From assembly GCA_017540585.1 (NCBI GenBank), contig JAFYAT010000102.1:111221-157689 (forward strand): 46,469 nt of DNA, read 5' to 3'. How positions within the stretch are numbered: the stretch's first letter is position 1; the number at the start of each line of letters is the position of its first letter. This DNA comes from Bacteroidaceae bacterium. Lineage in GTDB: Bacteria > Bacteroidota > Bacteroidia > Bacteroidales > Bacteroidaceae. The position numbers and the translations under genes are program-made. The notes under the pieces are model-generated. The model had not been told where the DNA came from, searched no databases, and was given only the letters and a program-made list of their open reading frames with translations. Shown in pieces: positions 24,434 through 32,479 of the stretch.

Positions 24434-24450
24434 ATACACATAACAAAATC

Positions 24451-24479
24451 AAAAAGAAAACCACCGTTGGAAAGGTGGT
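24451..24479 (-). terminator. Hairpin after tRNA-Gln copy 1
   Basis: Minus strand ACCACC / GGTGGT with an 8-base loop, then TTTTCTTTTT. The stem begins at the tRNA discriminator base and includes the following CCA, so folding would compete with the mature 3' end. Confidence 0.6.
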
Positions 24480-24549
24480 TGGGCTACCCGGATTCGAACC
24501 AGGACAAACAGGACCAGAATCTGTTGTACTACCCTTATACTATAGCCCA
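24479..24549 (-). tRNA. tRNA-Gln (CTG), upstream copy
   Basis: Same 71-base sequence as 24363-24433. Here the three bases after the discriminator (24476-24478) read CCA, probably by chance within the hairpin stem. The two genes share one promoter. Confidence 0.93.
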
Positions 24550-24600
24550 ATGTTATGTCATTTGCAATGGTTGAGACACCGTCTCTCCCGAAATGCGGTG

Positions 24601-24631
24601 CAAAGGTAGGTGTTTTTCCAATACCTGCAAA
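24601..24631 (-). promoter_or_regulatory. Promoter of the tRNA-Gln pair
   Basis: Minus strand TTTG (24628-24631), 19-base spacer, TACCTTTG (24601-24608): exact Bacteroides -33/-7 pattern, about 50 bases before the first tRNA. Confidence 0.85.
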
Positions 24632-24648
24632 GCATTTTTCGATTTTTT

Positions 24649-24679
24649 TTTGTCGTAGTGTGCATTTTTTGTAACTTTG
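24649..24679 (+). promoter_or_regulatory. Promoter of surE
   Basis: TTTG (24649-24652), 19-base spacer, TAACTTTG (24672-24679), 22 bases before the ATG. Divergent from the tRNA-Gln promoter. Confidence 0.85.
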
Positions 24680-24701
24680 CGAGCAAAATAATGGAAAAAA
24701 T

Positions 24702-25514
24702 ATGACAAAGCTAAGAAAACTGATACTCATTTCCAACGATGACGGCTATCAGGCAAGGGGGCTGCACTCGCTCATCGGCATGGTCAGGAAGTATGGCGAC
24801 ATAGTGGTCGTGGCACCTGACAGCGGCAGGAGCGGAGCGTCGATGAGCATAAGTAGTAGCACTCCTGTGAGGAACAAACTCATCAAAGAGGAGAAAGGCT
24901 CTGATGCAGAAGGTAGTCTTACAATATGGTCATGCAGTGGTACTCCTGACGACTGCGTCAAGATGGCGTTTGAGAATCTTTGCCCTCGTACTCCAGACCT
25001 TGTGCTGGGCGGAATAAACCACGGCGACAACTGTGCGGTGAACGCTCATTACTCTGGCACGGTGAGCATCGCCTTTGAGGCTTGCATCAAGCAAGTGCCT
25101 GCCATAGCCTTCTCAAGTGGCTACACGAGTGCGGATGCTGACTTCAGCGGCATGACACCTTGGGTGGAGAAACTTGTGGAACACGCTCTCACAAAGGGAC
25201 TTCCTAAGGGTATATGTCTTAACGTGAACTGTGGAGCATACGATGAGTTCAAAGGCATCAAGATTTGTCGCATGGGTATGGGTGACTGGAAAGAAGAATG
25301 GCAAAAGTCCATTCATCCACACGGTTGGGAATACTATTGGATTGCTGGCTACTATGCTCCGACAGACGGTAATGATGAGGCAACCGACACGTGGGCTTTC
25401 AAGAATCAATACGTGGCAGTCACTCCTCTGCAACTCGACCTTACAGCTTACGAAGCCATGAAGGAGCTGGAAAAAGACTTTTCTCCAACCCCTTCCTTTC
25501 AGGACGGAGAGTAG
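24702..25514 (+). CDS. surE: 5'/3'-nucleotidase SurE
   Basis: Metal-dependent nucleoside monophosphate phosphatase. 270 residues: N-terminal ISNDDGYQARGLHSL with the metal-binding DD pair, APDSGRSGASMSI, GINHGDNCAVNAHYSGTVSI. The last residues (PTPSFQDGE) are encoded by CCAACCCCTTCCTTTCAGGA and the bases after it, which is one arm of an inverted repeat whose partner lies at 25587-25623. The natural C-terminus was probably altered by repeat insertion. Confidence 0.95.
   Translation: MTKLRKLILISNDDGYQARGLHSLIGMVRKYGDIVVVAPDSGRSGASMSISSSTPVRNKLIKEEKGSDAEGSLTIWSCSGTPDDCVKMAFENLCPRTPDLVLGGINHGDNCAVNAHYSGTVSIAFEACIKQVPAIAFSSGYTSADADFSGMTPWVEKLVEHALTKGLPKGICLNVNCGAYDEFKGIKICRMGMGDWKEEWQKSIHPHGWEYYWIAGYYAPTDGNDEATDTWAFKNQYVAVTPLQLDLTAYEAMKELEKDFSPTPSFQDGE
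25484..25512. repeat. Inverted repeat arm inside the surE 3' end
   Basis: TCCAACCCCTTCCTTTCAGG then ACGGAGAG, matching the reverse complement of 25587-25623. It covers about the last ten codons of surE. Confidence 0.75.
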
Positions 25515-25586
25515 ATACTCAATCGCTAATTTAGAATCATGATTTAACAATATCTATAACCGACCTTGTTTCCCCAAGGTAATTTC

Positions 25587-25623
25587 TCCCCGTCCTGAAA
25601 GGAAGGGGTTGGGGGAAGGTCCA
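25587..25623. repeat. Inverted repeat arm between surE and pepD
   Basis: CTCCCCGTCCTGAAAGGAAG followed by GGGTTGGGGGAAGGTCC. Pairs with 25484-25512 over about 25 bases with few mismatches. Its right edge resembles GGGTCGGGGGATGGTCC near 4390. Confidence 0.75.
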
Positions 25624-25646
25624 ACACTAAAAAAACTGAATTATAT

Positions 25647-27107
25647 ATGAACATTTCAGAACTTAACCCACAGGCAGTGTGGAGAAACTTCTACGCACTC
25701 ACACAGATACCACGTCCAAGTGGACACGTGGAAAAGGTGGCTCAGTTCCTCGTGGACTTTGCCAAGAAGAATGGTGCTGAAGCCGAGATTGACGAGGCTG
25801 GCAACGTAATCATGCGCAAGGGTGCTACCCCTGGATATGAGAACAAGGCTATGGTTGTGCTTCAGGCACACATGGACATGGTGCCTCAGAAGACTAAGGA
25901 GAGCAACCATAACTTTGAGACTGACCCTCTCGATGTGTATATCGACGGTGAATGGGTGAAGGCTCACGGTACTACACTCGGTGCCGACGACGGTATGGGT
26001 GTGGCTGCTGCAATGGCTGTCATTGAAGACCCAACAGTGGAGCACGGACCTATCGAGGTACTCATCACAAAGGATGAGGAGACTGGTATGTATGGTGCAT
26101 TCGGCCTCAAGGCTGGTGAGCTCAAGGGTAAGTATCTCCTCAACCTCGACTCAGAGACTGAAGGTGAGATTCTCACAGGATGTGCTGGTGGTATGGATGT
26201 GGTATGCTCTATGGAGTATCAGGAGCTTGACGTAGATGCCGACAACATGGTTGCTTACCGCATAGCAATCAAGGGACTCCTCGGCGGTCACTCAGGACTT
26301 GAGATTAACGAAGGACGTGCCAATGCCAACAAGCTCATGGCTCGCATCCTCTTTGCTGCTGTAAATACTAAGCTTGCATGGCTCTGTTCATGGCATGGTG
26401 GCAATATGCGTAACGCCATTCCACGTGACGGCGAGGCTGTAGTTCTCGTACCAAAGATGCACGAGGCTGAGTTCCTTGCACTTATCGACAAGTGTCGCAA
26501 CATCTTCATCGCTGAGTTCGGAGAGATAGAGAAGGATGGCATCCTCCTTACAGCAGAATCTTGTGACAAGCCATCAAAGGCTCTGCCTGCCGACATTCAG
26601 GAGAATATCATCAACGCTGTCATGGCTGCTCACGACGGAGTGCTCCGTTTCATTCCAAGCATTCCTAACCTCGTGGAGACATCAAGCAACCTCGCCATCA
26701 TCAACATCGAGGGAGGCAAGGCAGAGATTGCCATCCTTGCACGTTCATCTCAGGATAGCATGAAGCAGTATCTCTGCAACGGACTCGTAAGTTGCTTTTC
26801 AATGGCAGGAATGCAGGTTAAGCTCGAGGGTGGCTATAGCGGTTGGCAGCCAAATCCAAAGAGCAAGCTCGTTGCTATGATGAGCGACGTATATGAGAAG
26901 ATGTACGGTAAGAAGCCAGTCGTGACAGCTTGTCATGCAGGTCTTGAGTGCGGTATCATTGGCGTAAACTACCCAGACATGGATATGGCAAGCATGGGTC
27001 CTACCCTACTCAGCCCTCACACACCAAGTGAGCGTTGCCACATCCCAAGCGTGGAGAAGTTCTACAACTTCGTACTTGAGATTCTCAAGAATATTCCAGA
27101 AGAATAA
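25647..27107 (+). CDS. pepD: Aminoacyl-histidine dipeptidase (PepD, M20 family)
   Basis: Zinc dipeptidase (beta-Ala-His / Xaa-His type). 486 residues, the usual length: HMDMVPQ (first metal site), TLGADDGMGVAAAMA, DEETGMYGAFGLKAGE with catalytic Glu-Glu, the lid region, and ACHAGLECGI plus SPHTPSER near the end. No signal peptide; cytoplasmic. Confidence 0.95.
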   Translation: MNISELNPQAVWRNFYALTQIPRPSGHVEKVAQFLVDFAKKNGAEAEIDEAGNVIMRKGATPGYENKAMVVLQAHMDMVPQKTKESNHNFETDPLDVYIDGEWVKAHGTTLGADDGMGVAAAMAVIEDPTVEHGPIEVLITKDEETGMYGAFGLKAGELKGKYLLNLDSETEGEILTGCAGGMDVVCSMEYQELDVDADNMVAYRIAIKGLLGGHSGLEINEGRANANKLMARILFAAVNTKLAWLCSWHGGNMRNAIPRDGEAVVLVPKMHEAEFLALIDKCRNIFIAEFGEIEKDGILLTAESCDKPSKALPADIQENIINAVMAAHDGVLRFIPSIPNLVETSSNLAIINIEGGKAEIAILARSSQDSMKQYLCNGLVSCFSMAGMQVKLEGGYSGWQPNPKSKLVAMMSDVYEKMYGKKPVVTACHAGLECGIIGVNYPDMDMASMGPTLLSPHTPSERCHIPSVEKFYNFVLEILKNIPEE

Positions 27108-27115
27108 TGTTTTAT

Positions 27116-27217
27116 AACGAAAATTTAGAAAATTCTTGAAAATTATATATATATTGTTGGGGTTCACACACCATTAAACTTAAGAAAATATTTTCTTTAA
27201 TTTTCTAAATTTTCGTT
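27116..27217. repeat. Long A/T inverted repeat after pepD
   Basis: AACGAAAATTTAGAAAATT (27116-27134) is the exact reverse complement of 27199-27217. Inner flanks (CTTGAAAAT, ATTTTCTTT) continue the pairing imperfectly. Lies directly after pepD, before the MerR gene. Confidence 0.7.
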
Positions 27218-27268
27218 CTTTACTCTCCACTTCTGACTTTTAATTTCTAACATTTAATTCTTAAAGCG

Positions 27269-27616
27269 ATGGCATACAACAAAGACAAAGACCTGAGAAT
27301 GTTCTACAACATCAAGCAGGTAGCCGAGATGTTCGGCGTGACCGAGACACTCCTGCGTTACTGGGAAAAGGAATTCCCAAACATACATCCAGCAAAGGGA
27401 GGTCGTGGAATACGTCAATATTCCAAGGAGGACGTAGAGCAGGTACGTCTCGTTTACCACTTGGTAAAGGAGCGTGGCTTGACGCTTCAAGGTGCGCGTG
27501 ATGCCATCCGCAGCAAGAAAGGCGTGTCTAACGCCCAGTTAGAAGTGGTTGAGAAACTGAAGAAGCTACGTGAAGACCTTCAATGTCTCAATAGAGAACT
27601 CAATGGACTGGTATGA
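27269..27616 (+). CDS. MerR-family transcriptional regulator
   Basis: 115 residues. Winged-helix N-terminus: FYNIKQVAEMFGVTETLLRY then WEKEFPNIHPAKGGRGIRQY, followed by the SKEDVEQVRLVYHLVKERGL dimerisation-helix region and a C-terminal coiled coil. No metal-binding cysteines or effector domain, so it is the short MerR-type form common in Bacteroidetes. Target unknown. Confidence 0.9.
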   Translation: MAYNKDKDLRMFYNIKQVAEMFGVTETLLRYWEKEFPNIHPAKGGRGIRQYSKEDVEQVRLVYHLVKERGLTLQGARDAIRSKKGVSNAQLEVVEKLKKLREDLQCLNRELNGLV

Positions 27617-27620
27617 TGTC

Positions 27621-27655
27621 TAATGAGTAATTGCGAATGAGGAATTAGTAATACA
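27621..27655. repeat. 7-base array after the MerR gene
   Basis: TAATGAG, TAATTGC, GAATGAG, GAATTAG, TAATACA in exact tandem, five bases after the stop. Confidence 0.55.
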
Positions 27656-27726
27656 TATTCAGAAAGGAATAGACTTGCTGATTGCGAATAGTTATTACTC
27701 TTTAATCAAATATAGTTTTTACAAAG

Positions 27727-27777
27727 AAGAAGAGTCGGCACACAGCGAGTGTACCGACTCTTCTTTTCTTTATTTTT
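27727..27777 (+). terminator. Terminator of the MerR gene
   Basis: Stem AGAAGAGTCGG (27728-27738) with CCGACTCTTCT (27754-27764), inner CACAC/GTGT pairing, then TTTCTTTATTTTT. Confidence 0.9.
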
Positions 27778-27778
27778 C

Positions 27779-27866
27779 AGTACGTAGGCGTACGTACTCA
27801 TAGTACGTGCCCAACAAACTGTGAGTACGTTCGCAACGTACTACGAGTTCGTTCACGACGTACTTT
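27779..27866. repeat. 11-base array, eight units, ACGTAC-cored
   Basis: Exactly 88 bases in eight units: AGTACGTAGGC, GTACGTACTCA, TAGTACGTGCC, CAACAAACTGT, GAGTACGTTCG, CAACGTACTAC, GAGTTCGTTCA, CGACGTACTTT. AGTACGT and ACGTACT alternate, giving local dyads. It ends 10 bases from the rel stop codon and lies after the MerR terminator, so it is the 3' region of rel. Confidence 0.8.
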
Positions 27867-27876
27867 CACCGTATTG

Positions 27877-30099
27877 CTAAATACGAGCAACTTCTTCCAC
27901 GCTGGCAATCTTTTTAAGAGACTGGATAATATCCTTGAGCTCCTTGGTGTTGGAAACGTAAAGCTTTATCTTGCTCTCAAAGAGACCATCATTACACTCA
28001 ATCTCAAGTTTGTGGATATTTGCTCCATGTACACGAGAAATAACATCAGTCATCTGATTAAGTACACCCGGCTTGTCAATTCCTCGGAGCGAGATTGATG
28101 CCTCAAACTGCATCGAACTACTTATCTCCCAACGTGCACCGACGATACGGTTGCCGTGGTTCGCCTTGAGACGTTGTGCCACGGTGCACTGTAGCTTATG
28201 AATGATTACCTTATTGTTTTCATCAACATATCCCATGACAGCATCACCAGGGATAGGACGACAGCAATCACATAGCATGTACTTATTATTGATATTAGGT
28301 TCAGAGATGGCAAGAATCGTCTTCTTGTCTATCACATTACCTTTGTTGTCATCCTTCGTCTCAACATCAGCATCCTGTTTCCTCTTACCAAAGGAGAAGA
28401 GGCGACGCCAACCAGCCTGTGTCTTGTTCTGTATGCGGAGTACGTCATCATGACTGAGCTGAACATCACCATTGGCAATAGCCATATATAACTGGTCAGC
28501 CTTGTCAAAACCATGGAATTTGCATAGTTTGTCAACTGCAGCAGCATCTTTCTCAATACCTGCCTCCTGAAGGAAAGCATCCAGTTTTTCCTCACCAACA
28601 CGACGAGCTTCACGCTCCTCTTTGCGAAGTGCAGCAAGAATCTTTGTTGTAGCCTTACCTGTAGTAGCAATATCAAGCCATTCGCGTTTGAGGTGTTGTG
28701 TCTTAGATGTGAGTACCTCAATCTGATCACCACTCTGAAGCTTGTAAGTAATAGGCTCAAGCTTGTGATTCACCTTTGCTCCGATACAATGGCTACCCAC
28801 GAATGTATGAACTGAGAACGCAAAGTCGAGAACCGTAGAACCTGCTGGCATTGTACGAATATCTCCCTTTGGAGTAAAGACGAATATCTCAGATGCGTAG
28901 AGGTTAAGCTTGATGGTATCGAGGAAATCCATGGCATCTGGCTGTGGGTCATCAAGTATCTCCTTGATGGTAGTGAGCCACTTGTCAAGCTCGTTCTCAG
29001 CATCAGTCTCATCCTTATCGCCATCCTTGTATTTCCAATGAGCAGCAAAGCCCTTCTCTGCAATCTCATCCATGCGGCGTGAACGTATCTGTACTTCTAT
29101 CCACTCACCCTTGTTAGACATGAGTGTGACATGAAGCGCTTGATAGCCGTTAGCCTTTGGACGAGAAACCCAGTCACGGAGACGGTCAGGATGCGACTTG
29201 TATATCTTGGAAATGCCAACGTAAATGTTGAAGCATTCATTGAGTTCGGCAGCAACATCGTTAGGCTCGAATATTATTCGCACAGCGAGAATGTCGTATA
29301 TCTCCTCAAAGGTGACATGCTTGTTCTGCATCTTGTTCCAGATGGAATAAGGCGACTTGATGCGCTGTTTGATTTCGTATTTTAGTCCGAGTGCATCAAG
29401 CTGTTTGCGTATAGGAGCGGTGAACTCGTCGAACACGGTATCACGCTCGGCACGTGTTGCCTCAAGTTTCTTCTCAATCATGGCATACTCTTCAGGATGC
29501 TCATAGCGGAAACTGAGGTCTTCGAGTTCAGTCTTGATACTGTTGAGACCAAGACGATGAGAGAGCGGAGCATAGATGTAGAGCGTTTCTCCCGCAATCT
29601 TGTATTGCTTGTTCACAGGTTGTGAACCGAGAGTACGCATATTATGAAGTCGGTCGGCAATCTTGATAAGGATGACACGTATGTCATCGCTCATGGTGAG
29701 CAATAGTTTCTTGAAGTTCTCAGCCTGAGCAGATGCCTGATCTCCGAAGATACCACCCGAAATCTTTGTTAACCCATCGACAATCTGTGCTATCTTTGGG
29801 TCAAACATATTCTCTATATCCTCAACGGTATAGTCGGTATCCTCCACAACATCGTGAAGAAGTGCTGCACAAATGGATGTTGAGCCGAGTCCTATCTCGG
29901 AGCATACAATCTGTGCAACTGCAAGTGGGTGCATGATGTATGGCTCGCCAGAGAGACGACGCACACCATTATGAGCATGCTTAGCAAAATTGAAAGCCTT
30001 GGTTATCTTCTCGACTTTCTTGCGATGCTTTGTTGCAAGATAACTTTCAATGAGGTGATCAAAAGCCTCTTGTATCATTTTCTCTTCATCCATAACCAC
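27877..30099 (-). CDS. rel: Bifunctional (p)ppGpp synthetase/hydrolase
   Basis: Makes and degrades the stringent-response alarmone. 740 residues: HD hydrolase domain with ALLHDVVEDT (His-Asp at 82-83), synthetase domain with RIKSPYSIWNKM and YDILAVRIIF, TGS domain (IFVFTPKGDIRTMPAGSTVL), and C-terminal ACT domain (GIDKPGVLNQMTDVIS). Both active sites look intact, so it is a Rel/SpoT-type enzyme. Upstream of it on the minus strand are mltD-like, DUF5683, parB and parA genes. Confidence 0.96.
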   Translation of the reverse strand: MVMDEEKMIQEAFDHLIESYLATKHRKKVEKITKAFNFAKHAHNGVRRLSGEPYIMHPLAVAQIVCSEIGLGSTSICAALLHDVVEDTDYTVEDIENMFDPKIAQIVDGLTKISGGIFGDQASAQAENFKKLLLTMSDDIRVILIKIADRLHNMRTLGSQPVNKQYKIAGETLYIYAPLSHRLGLNSIKTELEDLSFRYEHPEEYAMIEKKLEATRAERDTVFDEFTAPIRKQLDALGLKYEIKQRIKSPYSIWNKMQNKHVTFEEIYDILAVRIIFEPNDVAAELNECFNIYVGISKIYKSHPDRLRDWVSRPKANGYQALHVTLMSNKGEWIEVQIRSRRMDEIAEKGFAAHWKYKDGDKDETDAENELDKWLTTIKEILDDPQPDAMDFLDTIKLNLYASEIFVFTPKGDIRTMPAGSTVLDFAFSVHTFVGSHCIGAKVNHKLEPITYKLQSGDQIEVLTSKTQHLKREWLDIATTGKATTKILAALRKEEREARRVGEEKLDAFLQEAGIEKDAAAVDKLCKFHGFDKADQLYMAIANGDVQLSHDDVLRIQNKTQAGWRRLFSFGKRKQDADVETKDDNKGNVIDKKTILAISEPNINNKYMLCDCCRPIPGDAVMGYVDENNKVIIHKLQCTVAQRLKANHGNRIVGARWEISSSMQFEASISLRGIDKPGVLNQMTDVISRVHGANIHKLEIECNDGLFESKIKLYVSNTKELKDIIQSLKKIASVEEVARI

Positions 30100-30128
30100 A
30101 TTCTTTTACCGTTAATACCCATTTTTAT

Positions 30129-30156
30129 GAGAAATGAGTAATTAGTAATGAGTAAT
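30129..30156. repeat. 7-base array, left arm
   Basis: GAGAAAT, GAGTAAT, TAGTAAT, GAGTAAT. Faces the reverse-type array at 30216-30250 in the rel-mltD spacer. Confidence 0.65.
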
Positions 30157-30215
30157 AGCTTCGGTTCAGAACAAACTCACATTGTACCCGTAAGTTATCT
30201 GACTGTTACACAGTT

Positions 30216-30250
30216 ATTACTTATTTCTCATCACTAATTACTCATTATAT
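30216..30250. repeat. 7-base array, right arm
   Basis: ATTACTT, ATTTCTC, ATCACTA, ATTACTC, ATTATAT: complement-like units of 30129-30156. Together they can form an imperfect hairpin around a 59-base spacer. Confidence 0.65.
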
Positions 30251-30253
30251 ATC

Positions 30254-31543
30254 TTACTTGACACGAATAGCCTTTCCTGCATTGATAAGCGTCTTCTTAC
30301 CCATTCCGTTCAAACGTTGCAAAGCCTTGACCGATGTATGGTATTTTTGTGCAATGCTACCAAGTGTTTCGTTACTCCTGACAGTATGGTATTTTGCCCC
30401 AGCAGTACTAACCGCGGCTATATTCCTGCCTCTCTTATTGTTCCTTGCCGTTGTCTGACGCCATGTCTCCGGGTCTTCCACAACAGGACGACGGATTGAA
30501 CCATCGGTAGGAGTTGTAGTCGCAATCTCCACCTCATGTGTCACATACTGCTCAATAGCTGAAGATGGGAGGCGAAGAGCATATCCCATAGGAATGATGT
30601 CACGACGATACTGCGGATTGAGTGCACGAAGTTCCTCCATCGAGATACCACATACCGAGGCAATCTGAGAGAACTTGAGTTCCGCCTTTACAACAACCGT
30701 ATCTGACTCCACAGGCAATGAAGCCTCGTACGGGTTGATGCCGTGATCACAATAATAGTTCATGATGTAGTTTGCCGCAATGAAGGCTGGCATATAGCCT
30801 CGTGTCTCTCTTGGCAAACGGTCATATACAGTCCAGAAATCAGCATGGTCGGTATTGCCTGAGCGAAGTATAGCCTTCTGCACGTTACCTTCTCCACAGT
30901 TGTAGGCAGAGATGGCCAAGCCCCAGTCGCCAAACATATCGTACAAATCCTTGAGGTAGCGAGCGGCAGCATCAGATGACTTGATTGGGTCACGACGCTC
31001 ATCAACGAGTGTGTTTATCTCAAGTCCATAACGCTTACCAGTATGAATCATGAACTGCCAAAGACCTGCTGCGCCTACTCGTGAAGTGGCAGAAGGACGA
31101 AGTCCTGACTCTATGACAGGAAGGTACTTGAGTTCAAGTGGAAGTCCGTAGCGTTCCAAAGCTTCCTCAAAAATAGGCATATAGAAGTTGGCACTACCAA
31201 GCATGATTGCCACAGAACGCTTACGCTTATTGGAGTACTGTTCAATAAACTTGCGAGTAACATTATTGAGCGGCATCTCTATAGTTGTAGGGATGCGAAG
31301 AAGGCGGCTCACAAGGACAGAATCGTCGTATGACAAATCCTTGATGGCAGGATTGGCAATGACGTGAAGATTCTCCTTGTTCACATAGTCTTCCATCAAT
31401 TCTTCATCGGAAACTAACATTCCCTCTGGCAAATCAATATCTTCTGTCTTGTCATCATCATTTCCAGTCACATTCTGCGCAAAAGCACATGATGACAGGA
31501 ACAAGAATGAAGAAAGCAATATATATTTCATATTATACATCAT
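30254..31543 (-). CDS. Lytic transglycosylase with LysM domain (MltD-like)
   Basis: Cleaves peptidoglycan. 429 residues. N-terminal signal (start MMYNMKY or internal MKYILLSSFLFLSSCAFA; possibly a lipobox SSC). SLT domain at about 130-260: LPVIESGLRPSATSRVGAAG, LWQFM, then AISAYNCGEGNVQKAI with the catalytic Glu in VIESG. C-terminal LysM repeat (HTVRSNETLGSIAQKYHTSV) binds peptidoglycan. Its start is three bases past the DUF5683 stop, so they are co-transcribed. Confidence 0.93.
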   Translation of the reverse strand: MMYNMKYILLSSFLFLSSCAFAQNVTGNDDDKTEDIDLPEGMLVSDEELMEDYVNKENLHVIANPAIKDLSYDDSVLVSRLLRIPTTIEMPLNNVTRKFIEQYSNKRKRSVAIMLGSANFYMPIFEEALERYGLPLELKYLPVIESGLRPSATSRVGAAGLWQFMIHTGKRYGLEINTLVDERRDPIKSSDAAARYLKDLYDMFGDWGLAISAYNCGEGNVQKAILRSGNTDHADFWTVYDRLPRETRGYMPAFIAANYIMNYYCDHGINPYEASLPVESDTVVVKAELKFSQIASVCGISMEELRALNPQYRRDIIPMGYALRLPSSAIEQYVTHEVEIATTTPTDGSIRRPVVEDPETWRQTTARNNKRGRNIAAVSTAGAKYHTVRSNETLGSIAQKYHTSVKALQRLNGMGKKTLINAGKAIRVK

Positions 31544-31546
31544 GTC

Positions 31547-32335
31547 CTAAAAGTTCAAACTACAATTTATTCCATACGACGAACCATTGAGCGAAGGCAT
31601 TGTCCTTGCATTCAGACGGTCGTTTATCACGGCTGGTGACAACTTTATAGATAGATCCTTGCTGATATCGAAGCTTGACATCTCTGCATCGACGTAGGCA
31701 TCGACGATAGAAATCAAGTAAACACCAATCATGCAGAAAAGACTCATGTCACGATAGCGCCTGTAGAAGTTTTTCTTACGCTTGAACAAATCCTGCAAAC
31801 GCGACATATTCTGCTCCACGTTGTAACCAGCAGGAAGAAAGTTCATAAAACTCTTGGTATTCTCATCGCTGTCCATAATATCGATGTAAGCCTGTGAGTA
31901 GTCACGGTACATCGTATTGTTCCAGTTCAAAGCATAGAAGCAACCCATGAATCCACCATATATAATAGGCAGTTTCCAGTATTTCCTATTGTATATCTGT
32001 CCTCCACCAGGAAAAACGATGGCAAGCCACATTGACTTCTTTGGATCTGGAATCCATCGTTCATTCTTAATGGGAATATTATTGTCTGTTGTACTAAGCG
32101 ACTCGGCAGACATGGCTGTCATAAGACGAACTGCCGAATCGACGACGACGGTATCGACTTCTGCCATTTCTACTGGCGCACCAATCTTTACACTATCGAC
32201 ACGAACAACAGCCGCAGAATCTGTCACAACACTATCGTCAGGGACAGAAAATGCCTGCTTTGCACACGCATAACCATGTGAAAGCAGTACCATTGACAAA
32301 ACGATTATTCTATGTAAAAAATGTTTTATTAGCAC
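31547..32335 (-). CDS. DUF5683 membrane/envelope protein
   Basis: 262 residues. N-terminal signal or membrane anchor (HRIIVLSMVLLSHGYACA), a Val/Asp-rich linker, then the DUF5683 core from about residue 90: PDPKKSMWLAIVFPGGGQIY, NRKYWKLPIIYGGFMGCFYA, and a second hydrophobic stretch at about 193-212. Sits between parB and the transglycosylase gene, an arrangement I recall as common in Bacteroidetes; function unknown. Confidence 0.8.
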   Translation of the reverse strand: MLIKHFLHRIIVLSMVLLSHGYACAKQAFSVPDDSVVTDSAAVVRVDSVKIGAPVEMAEVDTVVVDSAVRLMTAMSAESLSTTDNNIPIKNERWIPDPKKSMWLAIVFPGGGQIYNRKYWKLPIIYGGFMGCFYALNWNNTMYRDYSQAYIDIMDSDENTKSFMNFLPAGYNVEQNMSRLQDLFKRKKNFYRRYRDMSLFCMIGVYLISIVDAYVDAEMSSFDISKDLSIKLSPAVINDRLNARTMPSLNGSSYGINCSLNF

Positions 32336-32479
32336 TTTTCTGCAAGTCAGTACTCGCCTTTGTAATTAATTTACGAATTAGGAGAATCTTAATAGGAATA
32401 AGTCCAATGTAGATTTTTTCATAATAGTTTGTAACGAGATACAAACAAATTCACATTCAACATTCCCAATTTCTAATTC

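Noticed and set aside
24344-24574. Plus-strand open frame of 76 codons over the tRNA-Gln pair
   Set aside because: It is the antisense of two tRNA genes; its internally repeated protein sequence simply reflects the duplicated tRNA.
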